NCBI RefSeq assembly: GCF_001293645.1
Contig: NZ_LBMD01000011.1
Coordinates: 1 to 64,000, forward strand
Source: Bacillus sp. CHD6a
GTDB taxonomy: Bacteria; Bacillota; Bacilli; Bacillales; Bacillaceae_I
Reading direction: 5' to 3'
DNA length: 64,000 bases
Below the pieces are notes generated by a model. That model searched no databases. It was not told where the DNA came from and saw nothing but the letters and a program-made list of their open reading frames with translations. Each line of letters opens with the position of its first letter. The stretch's first letter is position 1. This document shows, one piece after another, positions 9,409 through 22,368 of the stretch. Made by a program: the position numbers and the translations under genes.

Positions 9409-10428
9409 ATGAATCAAATTATTGAAGTACAAAAGAAATTGTTACCTGATCTTCTTTCCATTATGCAGAAGCGATACGAAATCCTGAGATACATAAGGTT
9501 GATGCAGCCGATTGGAAGAAGAAGTTTGTCAGGCAGTCTAGGTTTGAGTGAGCGGGTGCTGAGAGGGGAAGTTGATTTTCTTAAAGCGCAGAACCTGATT
9601 CACGTTAGTGTTGCCGGCATGACACTGACGAAAGAAGGGGAATACCTCATTAAAGACCTGGAAGAAGTTATGAAAGAAGTTTCCGGTTTAAAGCAACTAG
9701 AAGCGGGAATAGAAGAAAAGTTAGGGATTACAAAAGTTGTCGTGGTTCCGGGTGACAGTGACCAATCCCCTTGGGTGAAAAAGGAACTCGGTCGCGCATG
9801 TGTATCCGCAATGCGAGAACGATTCCATGACGAAAATGTCATTGCCGTAGCCGGTGGAACGACTGTTTCCTCTGTAGCGGAAATGATGACTCCCGACACA
9901 AAAAACCGTAATCTGTTGTTTGTCCCAGCTCGAGGCGGTCTTGGCGAAAAGGTCCAAAATCAGTCGAACACCATTTGTGCCACCATGGCAGAAAAGGCAT
10001 CTGGCGACTACAGGCTCTTGCATATCCCAGATTCGTTGAGTCATGAATCTTACCAGTCGATGATTGAGGAACCTTCTATAAAAGAAGTAATTTCTCTCAT
10101 CAAAAATTCTAGTATGGTTATTCATGGAATTGGAGACGCTAAAACAATGGCAGAGCGCCGTAAAACAGCGCCGGAAAACATGCGCAAGATCGAACAAAGC
10201 TATGCGGTAGCTGAAGCTTTCGGGTACTATTTCAACGAGGCCGGAGAAGTAGTGCATAAAGTTCAGACAGTTGGAATGCAACTCGCAGATTTGGAAAAGA
10301 TAGAATGTGTGATTGCAGTAGCCGGCGGCGCCTCAAAGGCAAAAGCGATTCAAGCGTATCTAAAAAAAGCTCCCCACACCATCCTCATTACGGATGAAGG
10401 AGCAGCAAAAGAGTTAATTAGGGAGTAA
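9409..10428 (+). CDS. cggR: Central glycolytic genes regulator
   Basis: SorC/DeoR-type repressor of 339 aa. An N-terminal winged helix-turn-helix occupies about residues 25-70 (MQPIGRRSLSGSLGLSERVL). A sugar-phosphate-binding domain follows, with VAGGTTVSSVAE near residue 145 and GIGDAKTM near 240. It represses its own operon, cggR-gapA-pgk-tpiA-pgm-eno, at the operator located 60 bp upstream. Fructose-1,6-bisphosphate is the known inducer. It starts at an ATG after AGGGGAAG. It precedes gapA by 48 bp. Confidence 0.95.
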   Translation: MNQIIEVQKKLLPDLLSIMQKRYEILRYIRLMQPIGRRSLSGSLGLSERVLRGEVDFLKAQNLIHVSVAGMTLTKEGEYLIKDLEEVMKEVSGLKQLEAGIEEKLGITKVVVVPGDSDQSPWVKKELGRACVSAMRERFHDENVIAVAGGTTVSSVAEMMTPDTKNRNLLFVPARGGLGEKVQNQSNTICATMAEKASGDYRLLHIPDSLSHESYQSMIEEPSIKEVISLIKNSSMVIHGIGDAKTMAERRKTAPENMRKIEQSYAVAEAFGYYFNEAGEVVHKVQTVGMQLADLEKIECVIAVAGGASKAKAIQAYLKKAPHTILITDEGAAKELIRE

Positions 10429-11484
<1,056 letters not shown>

Positions 11485-11489
11485 TTTTT

Positions 11490-11585
11490 CCAAGCAATAG
11501 ATATTGCTTGGATAAACCTTATCAGCATTCTATAATAAGACATGTGAAGTAGAGGGGGATTGGGGAACACACCCCTCCCTCTTTT
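11490..11585 (+). terminator. Hairpins between gapA and pgk
   Basis: A perfect CCAAGCAATA/TATTGCTTGG hairpin (11490-11511) is followed by a second stem, AGAGGG...CCCTCT with inner TGGGG/CCCC, ending in TTTT (11551-11585). The second looks like a partial terminator that would lower read-through into pgk. Confidence 0.65.
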
Positions 11586-11628
11586 CATGTTTTCAAAACA
11601 AATTTCCTTTTAAGGGAGGCCGTTCAAG

Positions 11629-12813
11629 ATGAACAAGAAAAGTATTCGTGACATCGACGTGAAAGGCAAACGCGTATTTTGCCGTGTGGACTTTAACGTA
11701 CCGATGAAGGACGGACAAGTAACAGACGAAACACGTATCCGTGCAGCATTGCCAACAATCAAGCACTTAGTGGATAACGGCGCGAAAGTCTTACTTGCAA
11801 GCCACTTAGGACGTCCAAAAGGGCAAGTAGTCGAAGAGCTTCGCTTAAACGCGGTTGCAGCTCGTCTACAAGAGCTTCTTGGAAAAGATGTAAAAAAAGC
11901 GGATGAAGCTTACGGAGATTCCGTAAAAGCCATCGTTAACGACATGAGCGAGGGAGACGTTCTTTTACTTGAAAATGTTCGTTTCTACCCTGGTGAAGAG
12001 AAAAACGATCCAGAACTTGCAAAGGCGTTTGCTGAGCTTGCAGATGTGTATGTAAATGACGCATTCGGCGCAGCTCACCGTGCACATGCTTCCACAGAAG
12101 GTATTGCCCAGCACTTACCGGCAGTAGCAGGCCTCTTAATGGAAAAAGAATTAGAAGTATTAGGAAAAGCCCTTTCCAACCCTGAGCGCCCATTCACGGC
12201 AATCATCGGTGGAGCTAAGGTTAAAGATAAAATCGGTGTCATCGAAAATCTTCTAAACAAAGTGGACAACCTGATCATCGGCGGTGGACTTGCTTACACG
12301 TTCATCAAAGCAAAAGGCTATGATGTAGGAAAATCCTTATTGGAAGAAGATAAAATCGACCTTGCTAAATCTTTCATGGAGCAAGCAAAAGAAAAAGGCG
12401 TGAACATGTACATGCCTGTGGATGTTGTTGTGGCAGATGATTTCTCCAACGACGCAAACACACAAATCGTACCTGTTGAAGAAATTCCAAGCGACTGGGA
12501 AGGCCTTGATTGCGGACCTAAATCCCGTGAAATCTACGCGGATGTAATCAAAAACTCCAAGCTAGTTATCTGGAATGGACCAATGGGAGTATTCGAACTT
12601 GATGCATTTGCTGGCGGAACAAAAGCAGTAGGTGAAGCCCTAGCAGAAGCTACCGATACATACTCTGTCATCGGTGGAGGAGACTCTGCGGCTGCTGTTG
12701 AAAAATTCAACCTCGCAGACAAAATGAGCCATATCTCAACTGGTGGAGGCGCATCCCTAGAATTCATGGAAGGCAAAGAACTTCCAGGAGTAGTAGCGCT
12801 AAACGATAAATAA
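11629..12813 (+). CDS. pgk: Phosphoglycerate kinase
   Basis: Glycolytic ATP-forming kinase of 394 aa that converts 1,3-bisphosphoglycerate and ADP to 3-phosphoglycerate and ATP. The N-terminal substrate-binding segment [10 protein letters not shown] is near residues 20-29 and the SHLGRPKG loop near 57. The C-terminal nucleotide-binding GGGDSAAAV is near 350. The start follows AAGGGAGG. It is part of the glycolytic cluster. A structured repeat separates it from tpiA. Confidence 0.98.
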   Translation: MNKKSIRDIDVKGKRVFCRVDFNVPMKDGQVTDETRIRAALPTIKHLVDNGAKVLLASHLGRPKGQVVEELRLNAVAARLQELLGKDVKKADEAYGDSVKAIVNDMSEGDVLLLENVRFYPGEEKNDPELAKAFAELADVYVNDAFGAAHRAHASTEGIAQHLPAVAGLLMEKELEVLGKALSNPERPFTAIIGGAKVKDKIGVIENLLNKVDNLIIGGGLAYTFIKAKGYDVGKSLLEEDKIDLAKSFMEQAKEKGVNMYMPVDVVVADDFSNDANTQIVPVEEIPSDWEGLDCGPKSREIYADVIKNSKLVIWNGPMGVFELDAFAGGTKAVGEALAEATDTYSVIGGGDSAAAVEKFNLADKMSHISTGGGASLEFMEGKELPGVVALNDK

Positions 12814-12833
12814 TTTCTGTACTATAAAGTTTC

Positions 12834-15297
<2,464 letters not shown>

Positions 15298-15307
15298 TAG
15301 CTGATTT

Positions 15308-15403
15308 CTAGCTATCGATCGAAGTGTAGGGTGTGAGACTCAAGCGGGCTCAAGCACCGTCCCACGGAAAGCGAACACCTGAAACGGAGATCTATAGCGA
15401 TGT
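15308..15403 (+). repeat. Interspersed structured repeat, variant B, shortened
   Basis: Outer arms GCTATCGATC and GATCTATAGC pair except at one position. They differ from the type A arms by paired changes. The core CTCAAGCACCGTCCCACGG is retained while the 5' half is deleted. It lies between gpmI and eno. Confidence 0.7.
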
Positions 15404-15422
15404 AAAAGCAGTAGCCATGTAA

Positions 15423-16748
<1,326 letters not shown>

Positions 16749-16762
16749 TTTCTTCTACATGA

Positions 16763-16790
16763 GGACCCGACTTCGGTTGGGTTCTTTTTT
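16763..16790 (+). terminator. Terminator of the glycolytic cluster
   Basis: GGACCCGAC-TTCG-GTTGGGTTC followed by six T. Confidence 0.9.
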
Positions 16791-16807
16791 AGGTTCATAT
16801 AATTTAC

Positions 16808-16876
16808 AAGCTGTGGATTGGAGCAAATTCGTCCCGCGGAAAGCGAAGCTATTTGCGGAAAGAAACAGCGGTAGCT
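16808..16876 (+). repeat. Interspersed structured repeat, arm-only deletion copy
   Basis: Only the outer arms remain (AGCTGTGGATTGGAGCAAAT; CGAAGCTATTTGCGGAAA). The GCAAAT/ATTTGC pairing survives the central deletion. Confidence 0.7.
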
Positions 16877-16914
16877 AAGAGGGATTGTCTACCTCTCATT
16901 TCCTCTTGTCCACC

Positions 16915-16943
16915 TTGTCATAATGTGGTACATTTAATATAAT
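16915..16943 (+). promoter_or_regulatory. secG promoter
   Basis: TTGTCA and a perfect TATAAT are separated by 17 bp, ending 34 bp before the secG start. A clear sigma-A promoter. Confidence 0.85.
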
Positions 16944-16977
16944 CACATATGTACGTTCCGCAGGAGGTGTAGTTTAC

Positions 16978-17208
16978 ATGACGTTATTTCTTACTATTTT
17001 ACTTATTATCGTAGCAATCTCTTTGATCACAGTAGTACTACTTCAATCAGGTAAAAGTGCAGGTCTTTCAGGAGCAATCTCCGGTGGAGCAGAAACACTT
17101 TTCGGAAAACAAAAAGCACGCGGCCTAGACCTTGTTCTACACCGTGCGACAGTTGTTCTTTCTGTATTATTCTTCATTCTGACACTGTCAATTGCATACT
17201 TCGCATAA
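16978..17208 (+). CDS. secG: Preprotein translocase subunit SecG
   Basis: Inner-membrane accessory subunit of the SecYEG channel, 76 aa. Two hydrophobic segments (about residues 3-20 and 53-73) flank a cytoplasmic loop with the conserved [20 protein letters not shown]. The loop signature and length identify it clearly. The GCAGGAGGTG site lies just upstream. In B. subtilis secG is directly followed by yvaK and rnr. Here an 8.5-kb island sits between them. Confidence 0.96.
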   Translation: MTLFLTILLIIVAISLITVVLLQSGKSAGLSGAISGGAETLFGKQKARGLDLVLHRATVVLSVLFFILTLSIAYFA

Positions 17209-17213
17209 TAAAT

Positions 17214-17247
17214 AAAACCACTTTCCAAACCTGGAAAGTGGTTTTTT
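17214..17247 (+). terminator. Terminator of secG
   Basis: AAAACCACTTTCCA and TGGAAAGTGGTTTT with a T-run. Confidence 0.92.
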
Positions 17248-17272
17248 GCATCTGTTAAAATAAAAGCCTTGG

Positions 17273-17407
17273 TCACTTTACGACCAAGACTTCCTTGTTC
17301 TGTTCACTTGTCTCTTGGAGGAAGGCTCTCACCTCTTCAATAGAGATTCCATAAGCTCTTGCCAGCGTTAACAGCTCTACCCATTCCAAATCAATCTCTT
17401 TGTTCAA
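17273..17407 (-). CDS. SinI-like anti-repressor, TTG start
   Basis: Protein of 44 aa: the segment DLEWVELLTLARAYGISIEE (residues 6-25) followed by VRAFLQE matches the SinI fold, in which DxEWVEL...S.EE(I/V)R.FL forms the SinR-binding helices. It starts at TTG, overlapping the TGA of the upstream sinR-like gene by 4 bp (TTGA). AGGAGG sits 11 bp before it inside the sinR 3' end, so translation is coupled. In B. subtilis sinI precedes sinR, so the order here is reversed. Expected role: binds the neighbouring repressor and blocks its DNA contact. Binding specificity is inferred. Confidence 0.82.
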   Translation of the reverse strand: MNKEIDLEWVELLTLARAYGISIEEVRAFLQETSEQNKEVLVVK

Positions 17408-17781
17408 GCCTCTTCTTCCTCCTCTTTGCTACTTTTACTTTTCTTTGCACCTTGCCACTTCTGAAATTCCATGTACTCCTTGAAGTGAATAAAATCTTCC
17501 TTGCTCATGCCCTCCGCAATTGCCCGCTGCACTAACCGTTTCCATTCCTCGTCCAGCACTAGAACTTCTGGTTTATCGTCCTCCGACTCCCCGTTCAATA
17601 AAAAATCCAAGTCTGTCTCAAGCGTAACGGCAATCTTATTCAAAAACTGTAGAGAAGGATTCGTCTGGATATTTCTCTCCAAATAACTCAAATAAGACTT
17701 TGACACACCAGCCAGTTCCGAGAGTTCACTTAATGAATAGCCCTTTATCTTCCTTAACCTCTTTAAGCGCTCACCAAGCAT
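17404..17781 (-). CDS. SinR-like transcriptional repressor (first copy)
   Basis: Protein of 125 aa with an N-terminal XRE-type helix-turn-helix (residues 1-65: GERLKRLRKIKGYSLSELSE, then LAGVSKSYLSYLER) and a C-terminal SinI/SinR dimerisation motif (LDEEWKRLVQRAIAEGMSKE, residues 76-95). It ends in an acidic/serine tail absent from B. subtilis SinR (111 aa). It is divergent from the TasA-like operon and probably represses it. Several GTTCTT/AAGAAC motifs lie between the two. It is more diverged from SinR than the second copy at 24.9 kb, so different operator preferences are possible. Confidence 0.88.
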   Translation of the reverse strand: MLGERLKRLRKIKGYSLSELSELAGVSKSYLSYLERNIQTNPSLQFLNKIAVTLETDLDFLLNGESEDDKPEVLVLDEEWKRLVQRAIAEGMSKEDFIHFKEYMEFQKWQGAKKSKSSKEEEEEA

Positions 17782-17894
17782 ACTCGTCCCCTTAACATTT
17801 TATGACATAAGTTCATTATATAGCACAATTTATTCTTTATAAAAAACGAAATATTAAGAAAAATGAAGATAATGAAAGCAATAAGCTAAAAAGT

Positions 17895-17992
17895 GTTCTT
17901 AATTAAGAAAAATTGAACAAATTTGAGGTTTTCCAACTTTAGACTAGGTGTTTTATACTACGTATTGTAAGGTTCGTTAAAAAGAACGAACC
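17895..17992 (+). promoter_or_regulatory. SinR-like operator cluster before the TasA-like operon
   Basis: GTTCTTAATT (17895) with GAAC at 17915, then the inverted repeat GGTTCGTT-N6-AACGAACC (17971-17992), which contains AAAGAAC. SinR of B. subtilis binds GTTCTYT/AARAGAAC motifs. A weak promoter, TTCCAA-17 bp-TATACT (17931-17959), lies between them. Operator identity is inferred. Confidence 0.6.
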
Positions 17993-18022
17993 AAAATACT
18001 CAGGAAACGGGAGGAATTTATA

Positions 18023-18631
18023 ATGAGTTTGAAAAAGAAACTTGGTTTAGGTGTCGCATCTGCTGCTCTTGGCCTTTCATTGATCGGTGGGGGTACATAT
18101 GCATATTTTAGTGATACAGCAGTAACAAATAATACATTTTCTGCTGGAACATTGAAACTATTGTCAACTCCTACAGAGATTATCAATGTTAGTGATATAA
18201 AACCAGGGGATTGGATGCCTCGTGAATTTACTTTAAAGAATGATGGTACATTAGACATCTCAAAAGTGTTATTACACACTGAATATGAAGCTTATGATGC
18301 ACAAGGAAATAGAATTGATGATTTTGCTGAACATATAAGAGTAGACTTTTTGTATAACAAGGATAAAGCATTATTAGAAGAATTATCCCCAGATCAAGTT
18401 GTTTATAGAACTACTTTAGCTAATCTAGCCAAAACTCAACCTGATGTTGTATCTAATAAAGTCTTTGTACCTAGACTTGAAGAAAAAGGAGGGTTGAAAC
18501 CTGGGAATACAGATAAATTATATGTTCAATTTAAATTTGTTGACAACGGGGATCAAAATAAATACCAAGGAGCAACTTTGAAATTAAAGTGGACGTTTGA
18601 AGCACATCAAACTTCAGGGGTTAAAAAGTAA
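18023..18631 (+). CDS. TasA/CalY-type matrix fibre protein
   Basis: Secreted protein of 202 aa. The N-terminal signal segment (residues 1-30) ends in GGTYAYFSDTA, the SipW-dependent signature of the TasA/camelysin family. IKPGDW near residue 59 and YQGATLKLKW near 182 are family motifs of the jelly-roll fibre subunit. B. subtilis TasA is 261 aa; CalY is about 200, so this is CalY-sized. It is first in an operon with a TapA-like gene and a SipW peptidase. GGGAGG precedes the ATG. Peptidase activity once claimed for camelysin is not assumed here. Confidence 0.85.
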   Translation: MSLKKKLGLGVASAALGLSLIGGGTYAYFSDTAVTNNTFSAGTLKLLSTPTEIINVSDIKPGDWMPREFTLKNDGTLDISKVLLHTEYEAYDAQGNRIDDFAEHIRVDFLYNKDKALLEELSPDQVVYRTTLANLAKTQPDVVSNKVFVPRLEEKGGLKPGNTDKLYVQFKFVDNGDQNKYQGATLKLKWTFEAHQTSGVKK

Positions 18632-18639
18632 TCCCAATG

Positions 18640-18720
18640 AAGGGTAAGGTAATTACACTTACCCTTTGATTATTTTTTCTCTTACGTTTATATCACACTA
18701 TAAACGTAAGAGAAAAAATA
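18640..18720 (+). terminator. Terminator plus perfect 22-bp hairpin
   Basis: First stem AGGGTAAG/CTTACCCT (18641-18667) is followed by a T-rich stretch. Immediately after comes a perfect 22-bp inverted repeat (18671-18692 with 18699-18720) around the loop TCACAC. It ends a few bases before the ribosome binding site of the next gene. Together they should lower downstream expression relative to the fibre protein. Confidence 0.75.
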
Positions 18721-18738
18721 AAGTAGGTGATTATTAAC

Positions 18739-19623
18739 ATGAGAAAAACAAGATTAAAGAAATTCAAAAAAAATTTTAGACATCATTTCTTATTTGCAAA
18801 TATAATAGTTATTTTTTACTCAACTACTATAACTACATGTATTATTTCTTCTCCTACATTGGGTTATTTTAGTAGCCAGAAACAAACTACGACATTAATA
18901 CAAGCTGGACAATGGTTTGATGGGAGCATTTTAACTTTTATTGATAAATCCGATTTAAACATAAGAGCCTGTCCCCCTATGGAAATTAATGTTCGTATAA
19001 AAAACAACGGCTTTAGCATGCTTGATACCACAAAATATGAAGTTTTCCACTTAAACAAGGCAAACGGAAAACAAAAAGGTAAGAAAATAAGTGAAGGAAT
19101 CCTCGATCCATTAGCTCAGAATGAAATAGGTTACTTGCATTTTACTGCTGAAAAAGACGGAGCATATATGTTTAAACTTTACCAACGTCCAGATTTCAAG
19201 GAAATGAAACATGTTAAAAGCATCGAGTGGAGTGAAAAGGTTATTGTTAATTGCAATGCCTCGAAAAAAACAGAAGATAAAAAACTAGATGAAAAATCTT
19301 CTAAAGAAGTTGAAGATAAGCAAACTGAGGAGAATGTAACTAAAGAAAATAAAGCTGCTCAAGGTGACAATGGCATAAAAGAGGACATTAAAAATGATGA
19401 AAGTTCAGACGTAAAAGAAGAGCAAAAAGAAGTTAAAGAAAACAAAGAAGATAAAGAGGTAGTAGATAATGAAACAACGAATGAGGGAGATAAGCATGAA
19501 GATGTAGAACCAGTTAATGAATCTGAGAGTACTCAATCAGAAACAAAAGAGACAGATAATAATGCAAACGAAACAACGCCTGATAAAGAAACGGAAACAG
19601 AAGACCAAGATCAATCAAACTAG
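18739..19623 (+). CDS. TapA-like fibre assembly/anchoring protein
   Basis: Protein of 294 aa. A membrane/signal segment covers residues 12-40 and ends SPTLGYFSSQ, a SipW-type processing region. A folded domain of ~120 residues follows, with KLYQRPDF and IEWSEKV near its end and two Cys (CPPMEI and NCNAS), as in B. subtilis TapA. From residue ~172 it is a Lys/Glu-rich disordered tail. The architecture equals TapA, which nucleates TasA fibres. AGGTGA favours the ATG at 18739 over the GTG at 18727. It is followed closely by sipW. Confidence 0.78.
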   Translation: MRKTRLKKFKKNFRHHFLFANIIVIFYSTTITTCIISSPTLGYFSSQKQTTTLIQAGQWFDGSILTFIDKSDLNIRACPPMEINVRIKNNGFSMLDTTKYEVFHLNKANGKQKGKKISEGILDPLAQNEIGYLHFTAEKDGAYMFKLYQRPDFKEMKHVKSIEWSEKVIVNCNASKKTEDKKLDEKSSKEVEDKQTEENVTKENKAAQGDNGIKEDIKNDESSDVKEEQKEVKENKEDKEVVDNETTNEGDKHEDVEPVNESESTQSETKETDNNANETTPDKETETEDQDQSN

Positions 19624-19634
19624 AGGTGAAAAAT

Positions 19635-20213
19635 ATGAAATGGAAAACAGCAAAAAAGTGGATTAGCAACCTAGTAACTACTATTTTGTTTTTAACACTA
19701 CTTTTCATGGCTTTTGTCGTTATCTCTACCAAAGCATCCGGTGGAGAACCGCAAATTATGGGTTACCAGCTTAAAACCGTTCTATCAGGTTCAATGGAGC
19801 CAGGCATTAAAACTGGATCAATAATCGCAGTAAAGCCTGGTGGGGATATGACACGCTTCGGTGAAGGAGATGTCATCACATTTAAGCAAGATGAACAAAC
19901 CTTAGTAACACACAGAATAATCGAAGTAATAACCAGTGGAGAGCATGTAATGTACAAAACCAAAGGGGATAATAATAATGCTGAGGATATGGATCCTGTT
20001 CTATCCGAGAATGTTGTTGCTGTTTACACAGACTTTACTATCCCTTATGTAGGTTATTTCGTGGAATTCGCTAAATCGCAACTTGGAAGTGCACTATTAA
20101 TGATCCTTCCGGGTGTTCTATTGTTCGGTTATTCTATCTTCTCCATATGGCAGACTATTGGTCGCATTGAAAAGCAACAAAAGCAGCTGGAGGATACAAA
20201 ATCTGCTAGTTAA
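19635..20213 (+). CDS. sipW: Signal peptidase I of the SipW (ER) type, copy 1
   Basis: Membrane signal peptidase of 192 aa that processes TasA/TapA-type precursors. N-terminal membrane segment residues 13-32. Catalytic Ser53 lies in SGSMEPG and the catalytic His93 in THRI, where bacterial P-type peptidases have Lys. This Ser-His pairing is the ER-type signature. A second membrane segment is near 152-172. The AGAGGTG site and ATG at 19635 fit better than the GTG at 19626. It lies 11 bp after the TapA-like gene. Confidence 0.92.
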   Translation: MKWKTAKKWISNLVTTILFLTLLFMAFVVISTKASGGEPQIMGYQLKTVLSGSMEPGIKTGSIIAVKPGGDMTRFGEGDVITFKQDEQTLVTHRIIEVITSGEHVMYKTKGDNNNAEDMDPVLSENVVAVYTDFTIPYVGYFVEFAKSQLGSALLMILPGVLLFGYSIFSIWQTIGRIEKQQKQLEDTKSAS

Positions 20214-20261
20214 CTGGAGTGAGACATTCTCACTCTGAATTTTTTTAAAGGGGGGTGTACA

Positions 20262-20888
20262 ATGAAATACTTAAGATGGTTCAGTATCGCTTCCATATAT
20301 TATTTGTTAATGTTTATGGTTTTGTTTGTACCGTTGGGGAGTACAATAGCATCGGAGGATGTGATGGAGATTGATATAATTACAACTCCAGAAAAAGTAT
20401 TGTTCGATGTTAATAATATGAAGCCAGGGGATTGGGCGGATAGAGTGCTGGAAATCAGCAATGGAGGGAAAGAAAATTTCAATTACATCATATCTTCTAA
20501 GCTTAAATCCGGTAATAAGAAACTTTACAATGAGTTGAAGTTAATGATTACATCAGAGGAAAATAAGGAGCTTTTTAACGGAACTCTGGGTCAATTTAAT
20601 AAGCTGGATCCGCGTGAAATAAAAACAACTGATAAAGAGCAGCTTACATTTCAAGTGAATTTTCCTGCAGAACTCGGAAATGAATTCCAGGGACTAACGT
20701 GTGAAGTGGAATTCAAGATATATGCAGAAGGTACGCTCGGGGGAATAATACCTGCTGAGAATGGTATTAAGTTACCAAACACCGCTACTGACACCATGAA
20801 TATAATGATCGTGGGAGGAACTTTTTTATTAATAGGCTTGATTGTTTTACTCATGTACAGATTAAGAAAAGCGAATCTTGAGAGCTAA
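20262..20888 (+). CDS. TasA-like protein with LPNTA cell-wall sorting signal
   Basis: Protein of 208 aa. Signal segment residues 8-30. The body repeats TasA-family motifs (NNMKPGDW near 51-58, EFQGLT near 141). The C-terminus has LPNTAT at 171-176, then a hydrophobic span (about 180-198) and a basic tail YRLRKA. This is the order of a sortase signal. LPNTA is the motif known for class D-type sortases. A wall-anchored TasA relative could tether fibres to peptidoglycan. No sortase is encoded in this window. AAAGGGGGG precedes the ATG. A terminator follows. Confidence 0.8.
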   Translation: MKYLRWFSIASIYYLLMFMVLFVPLGSTIASEDVMEIDIITTPEKVLFDVNNMKPGDWADRVLEISNGGKENFNYIISSKLKSGNKKLYNELKLMITSEENKELFNGTLGQFNKLDPREIKTTDKEQLTFQVNFPAELGNEFQGLTCEVEFKIYAEGTLGGIIPAENGIKLPNTATDTMNIMIVGGTFLLIGLIVLLMYRLRKANLES

Positions 20889-20895
20889 AAAGAGA

Positions 20896-20928
20896 CAGCG
20901 GGTTGCAGCATTTATCCCGCTATTTTTT
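20896..20928 (+). terminator. Terminator
   Basis: AGCGGG and CCCGCT stem followed by A and seven T. It ends the first matrix operon. Confidence 0.8.
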
Positions 20929-21034
20929 TATTGGATACTTATTAGTTAAGTTCTTTATATTGAATCTGTTATTTCTTTATACAAAACAAAAAACTGCGAA
21001 TACAAGAGATATCGTGAGCTTTAGGTAGAATATT

Positions 21035-21123
21035 GTTCTTAATTGCGCAAAAATGCAGTATTTTGAATATTTAAAAAGAACACCCACTCCTCTATACTCA
21101 AATTATAGTTCATTATAAAGAAC
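21035..21123 (+). promoter_or_regulatory. SinR-like operator cluster before the second matrix operon
   Basis: TGTTCTTAATT at 21034, AAAGAAC at 21075-21081 and GTTCATTATAAAGAAC at 21108-21123. The layout resembles that before the TasA-like gene at 18 kb. Confidence 0.6.
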
Positions 21124-21135
21124 CAAAAAGTTAGA

Positions 21136-21852
21136 ATGGAAGTTGGTGATGTATCCTTGATCCATAGGTGTTTGATTGTGTTAGTATCGGCCTTGGTATT
21201 TATTTTAGTTACAACTCCCTTCTCAACAAAGGCGGCAAATTTGGAAAATCTCTACATAGAACAAGGAGAACAGGTTACATTGTTCCATCCGGTAAAACTA
21301 GCTCCTTCTAGGGTGATGGAGGAGAAGGTAATCACCATAACGAACAAAAATGAAGAAGCGGTAGAATTTGCAGCAAGCTTTCATTTCTATTTGGAGAAGA
21401 ATGGATTAGAGTCGCAAAAGTTACAACAAATGCTTGAATTTTATGAATTGAGTGCAAAGATACACTTGCCAGGTAAAGTCCATCATATAAATTGGACAAG
21501 CTTGACAGAAGTGAATGAAAAACTTCAGGAACTAGAGTTAAATCAAATTCCTTCAAAGGGATCGCTGGAAATTATGTATTCCATCCGACTTCTAGAAACG
21601 GCTCATAATGACTTTCAAGCTGTTACCCTACATGGGGAGTTATTCATTGACTCTTTGACAGAAAAAAGTCAGGTTGGAACAATTGTAAAAAATAAAGAGG
21701 AAACCAAGGGGAACTCTCTTCCTAAAACGGCTACAGATACTTGGACTTTTATGTATATAGGAATATTGTTGTCGATTGGAGGATCAGCTCTACTGATCTA
21801 CTATTCTATCAGAATGATCCAAAGGAAAAGAGGGAACCTCTATGGGGGATAA
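21136..21852 (+). CDS. Secreted protein with LPKTA sorting signal
   Basis: Protein of up to 238 aa. Signal segment residues 10-33 ends in STKAA. The body (about 35-190) is predicted extracellular and has no family I recognise with confidence. The C-terminus has LPKTA at 195-199 inside SLPKTATDTW, then a hydrophobic span and basic tail RMIQRKRG. The LPxTATDT context is shared with the protein at 20.3 kb, so the same sortase should process both. The ATG at 21136 has no good binding site. A TTG at 21157 (GGTG 8 bp upstream) would give 231 aa and may be the real start. It overlaps the next gene by 11 bp. Confidence 0.75.
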   Translation: MEVGDVSLIHRCLIVLVSALVFILVTTPFSTKAANLENLYIEQGEQVTLFHPVKLAPSRVMEEKVITITNKNEEAVEFAASFHFYLEKNGLESQKLQQMLEFYELSAKIHLPGKVHHINWTSLTEVNEKLQELELNQIPSKGSLEIMYSIRLLETAHNDFQAVTLHGELFIDSLTEKSQVGTIVKNKEETKGNSLPKTATDTWTFMYIGILLSIGGSALLIYYSIRMIQRKRGNLYGG

Positions 21853-22333
21853 ACTTAAAAAAATAAATAAATTTTACCTGATACTATTAGTTGGTTTTGC
21901 CACCATATATGCAGGGAGTGTTCTCATTGCCGATAGCTATTCTTACTTCACGTCTGAAGTGGAAATTGCGGGTTCAATTGTTAGCGAGGAGGATTTCGGT
22001 ATACCGCTTCCACTACAACCTGAAGAAGAGCATGTAGAGGAAGAAGCAGTTAAAGAAGAAGCAATAAAAGAAGAACCGACTGAGGAAGAACCAGTAGAAG
22101 AACCACAAGATAAGAAGGTAAGTACAGAAGAAAAAGAAAAATCAGCCGAAGAAGTTAATGAAGTAGAAGAACCAACTGAACCAGAAACAGAGGTTAAGGA
22201 AGAAGAAACCAATCCGGAAAGTGATCCAGATGCCGAGGTAGAAAAGGCTGAAGAATCACAAGAAACCCCAACAGATACAGAGCCAGGTGATGAGAATACA
22301 GGGGATGAAACGGGTGATGAAGGTGAAGGGTAA
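21842..22333 (+). CDS. Membrane-anchored acidic low-complexity protein
   Basis: Protein of 163 aa. A single hydrophobic segment (residues 11-31) ends in a SYSYFTSEVEIAG region that resembles the SipW-type signal of TasA proteins. From residue ~58 it is a Glu/Pro-rich disordered domain with EEEP/EEPV-like repeats and a very low pI. No known domain. It is translationally coupled to the upstream LPKTA gene and followed by sipW copy 2, so a matrix or surface role is likely but unproven. It may bind cations. Confidence 0.7.
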   Translation: MGDKLKKINKFYLILLVGFATIYAGSVLIADSYSYFTSEVEIAGSIVSEEDFGIPLPLQPEEEHVEEEAVKEEAIKEEPTEEEPVEEPQDKKVSTEEKEKSAEEVNEVEEPTEPETEVKEEETNPESDPDAEVEKAEESQETPTDTEPGDENTGDETGDEGEG

Positions 22334-22334
22334 A

Positions 22335-22360
22335 CGCTGATAAAAATCAGCTTTTATTTT
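22335..22360 (+). terminator. Small terminator-like hairpin
   Basis: GCTGAT-AAAA-ATCAGC followed by TTTTATTTT. Confidence 0.65.
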
Positions 22361-22368
22361 CATAATAC

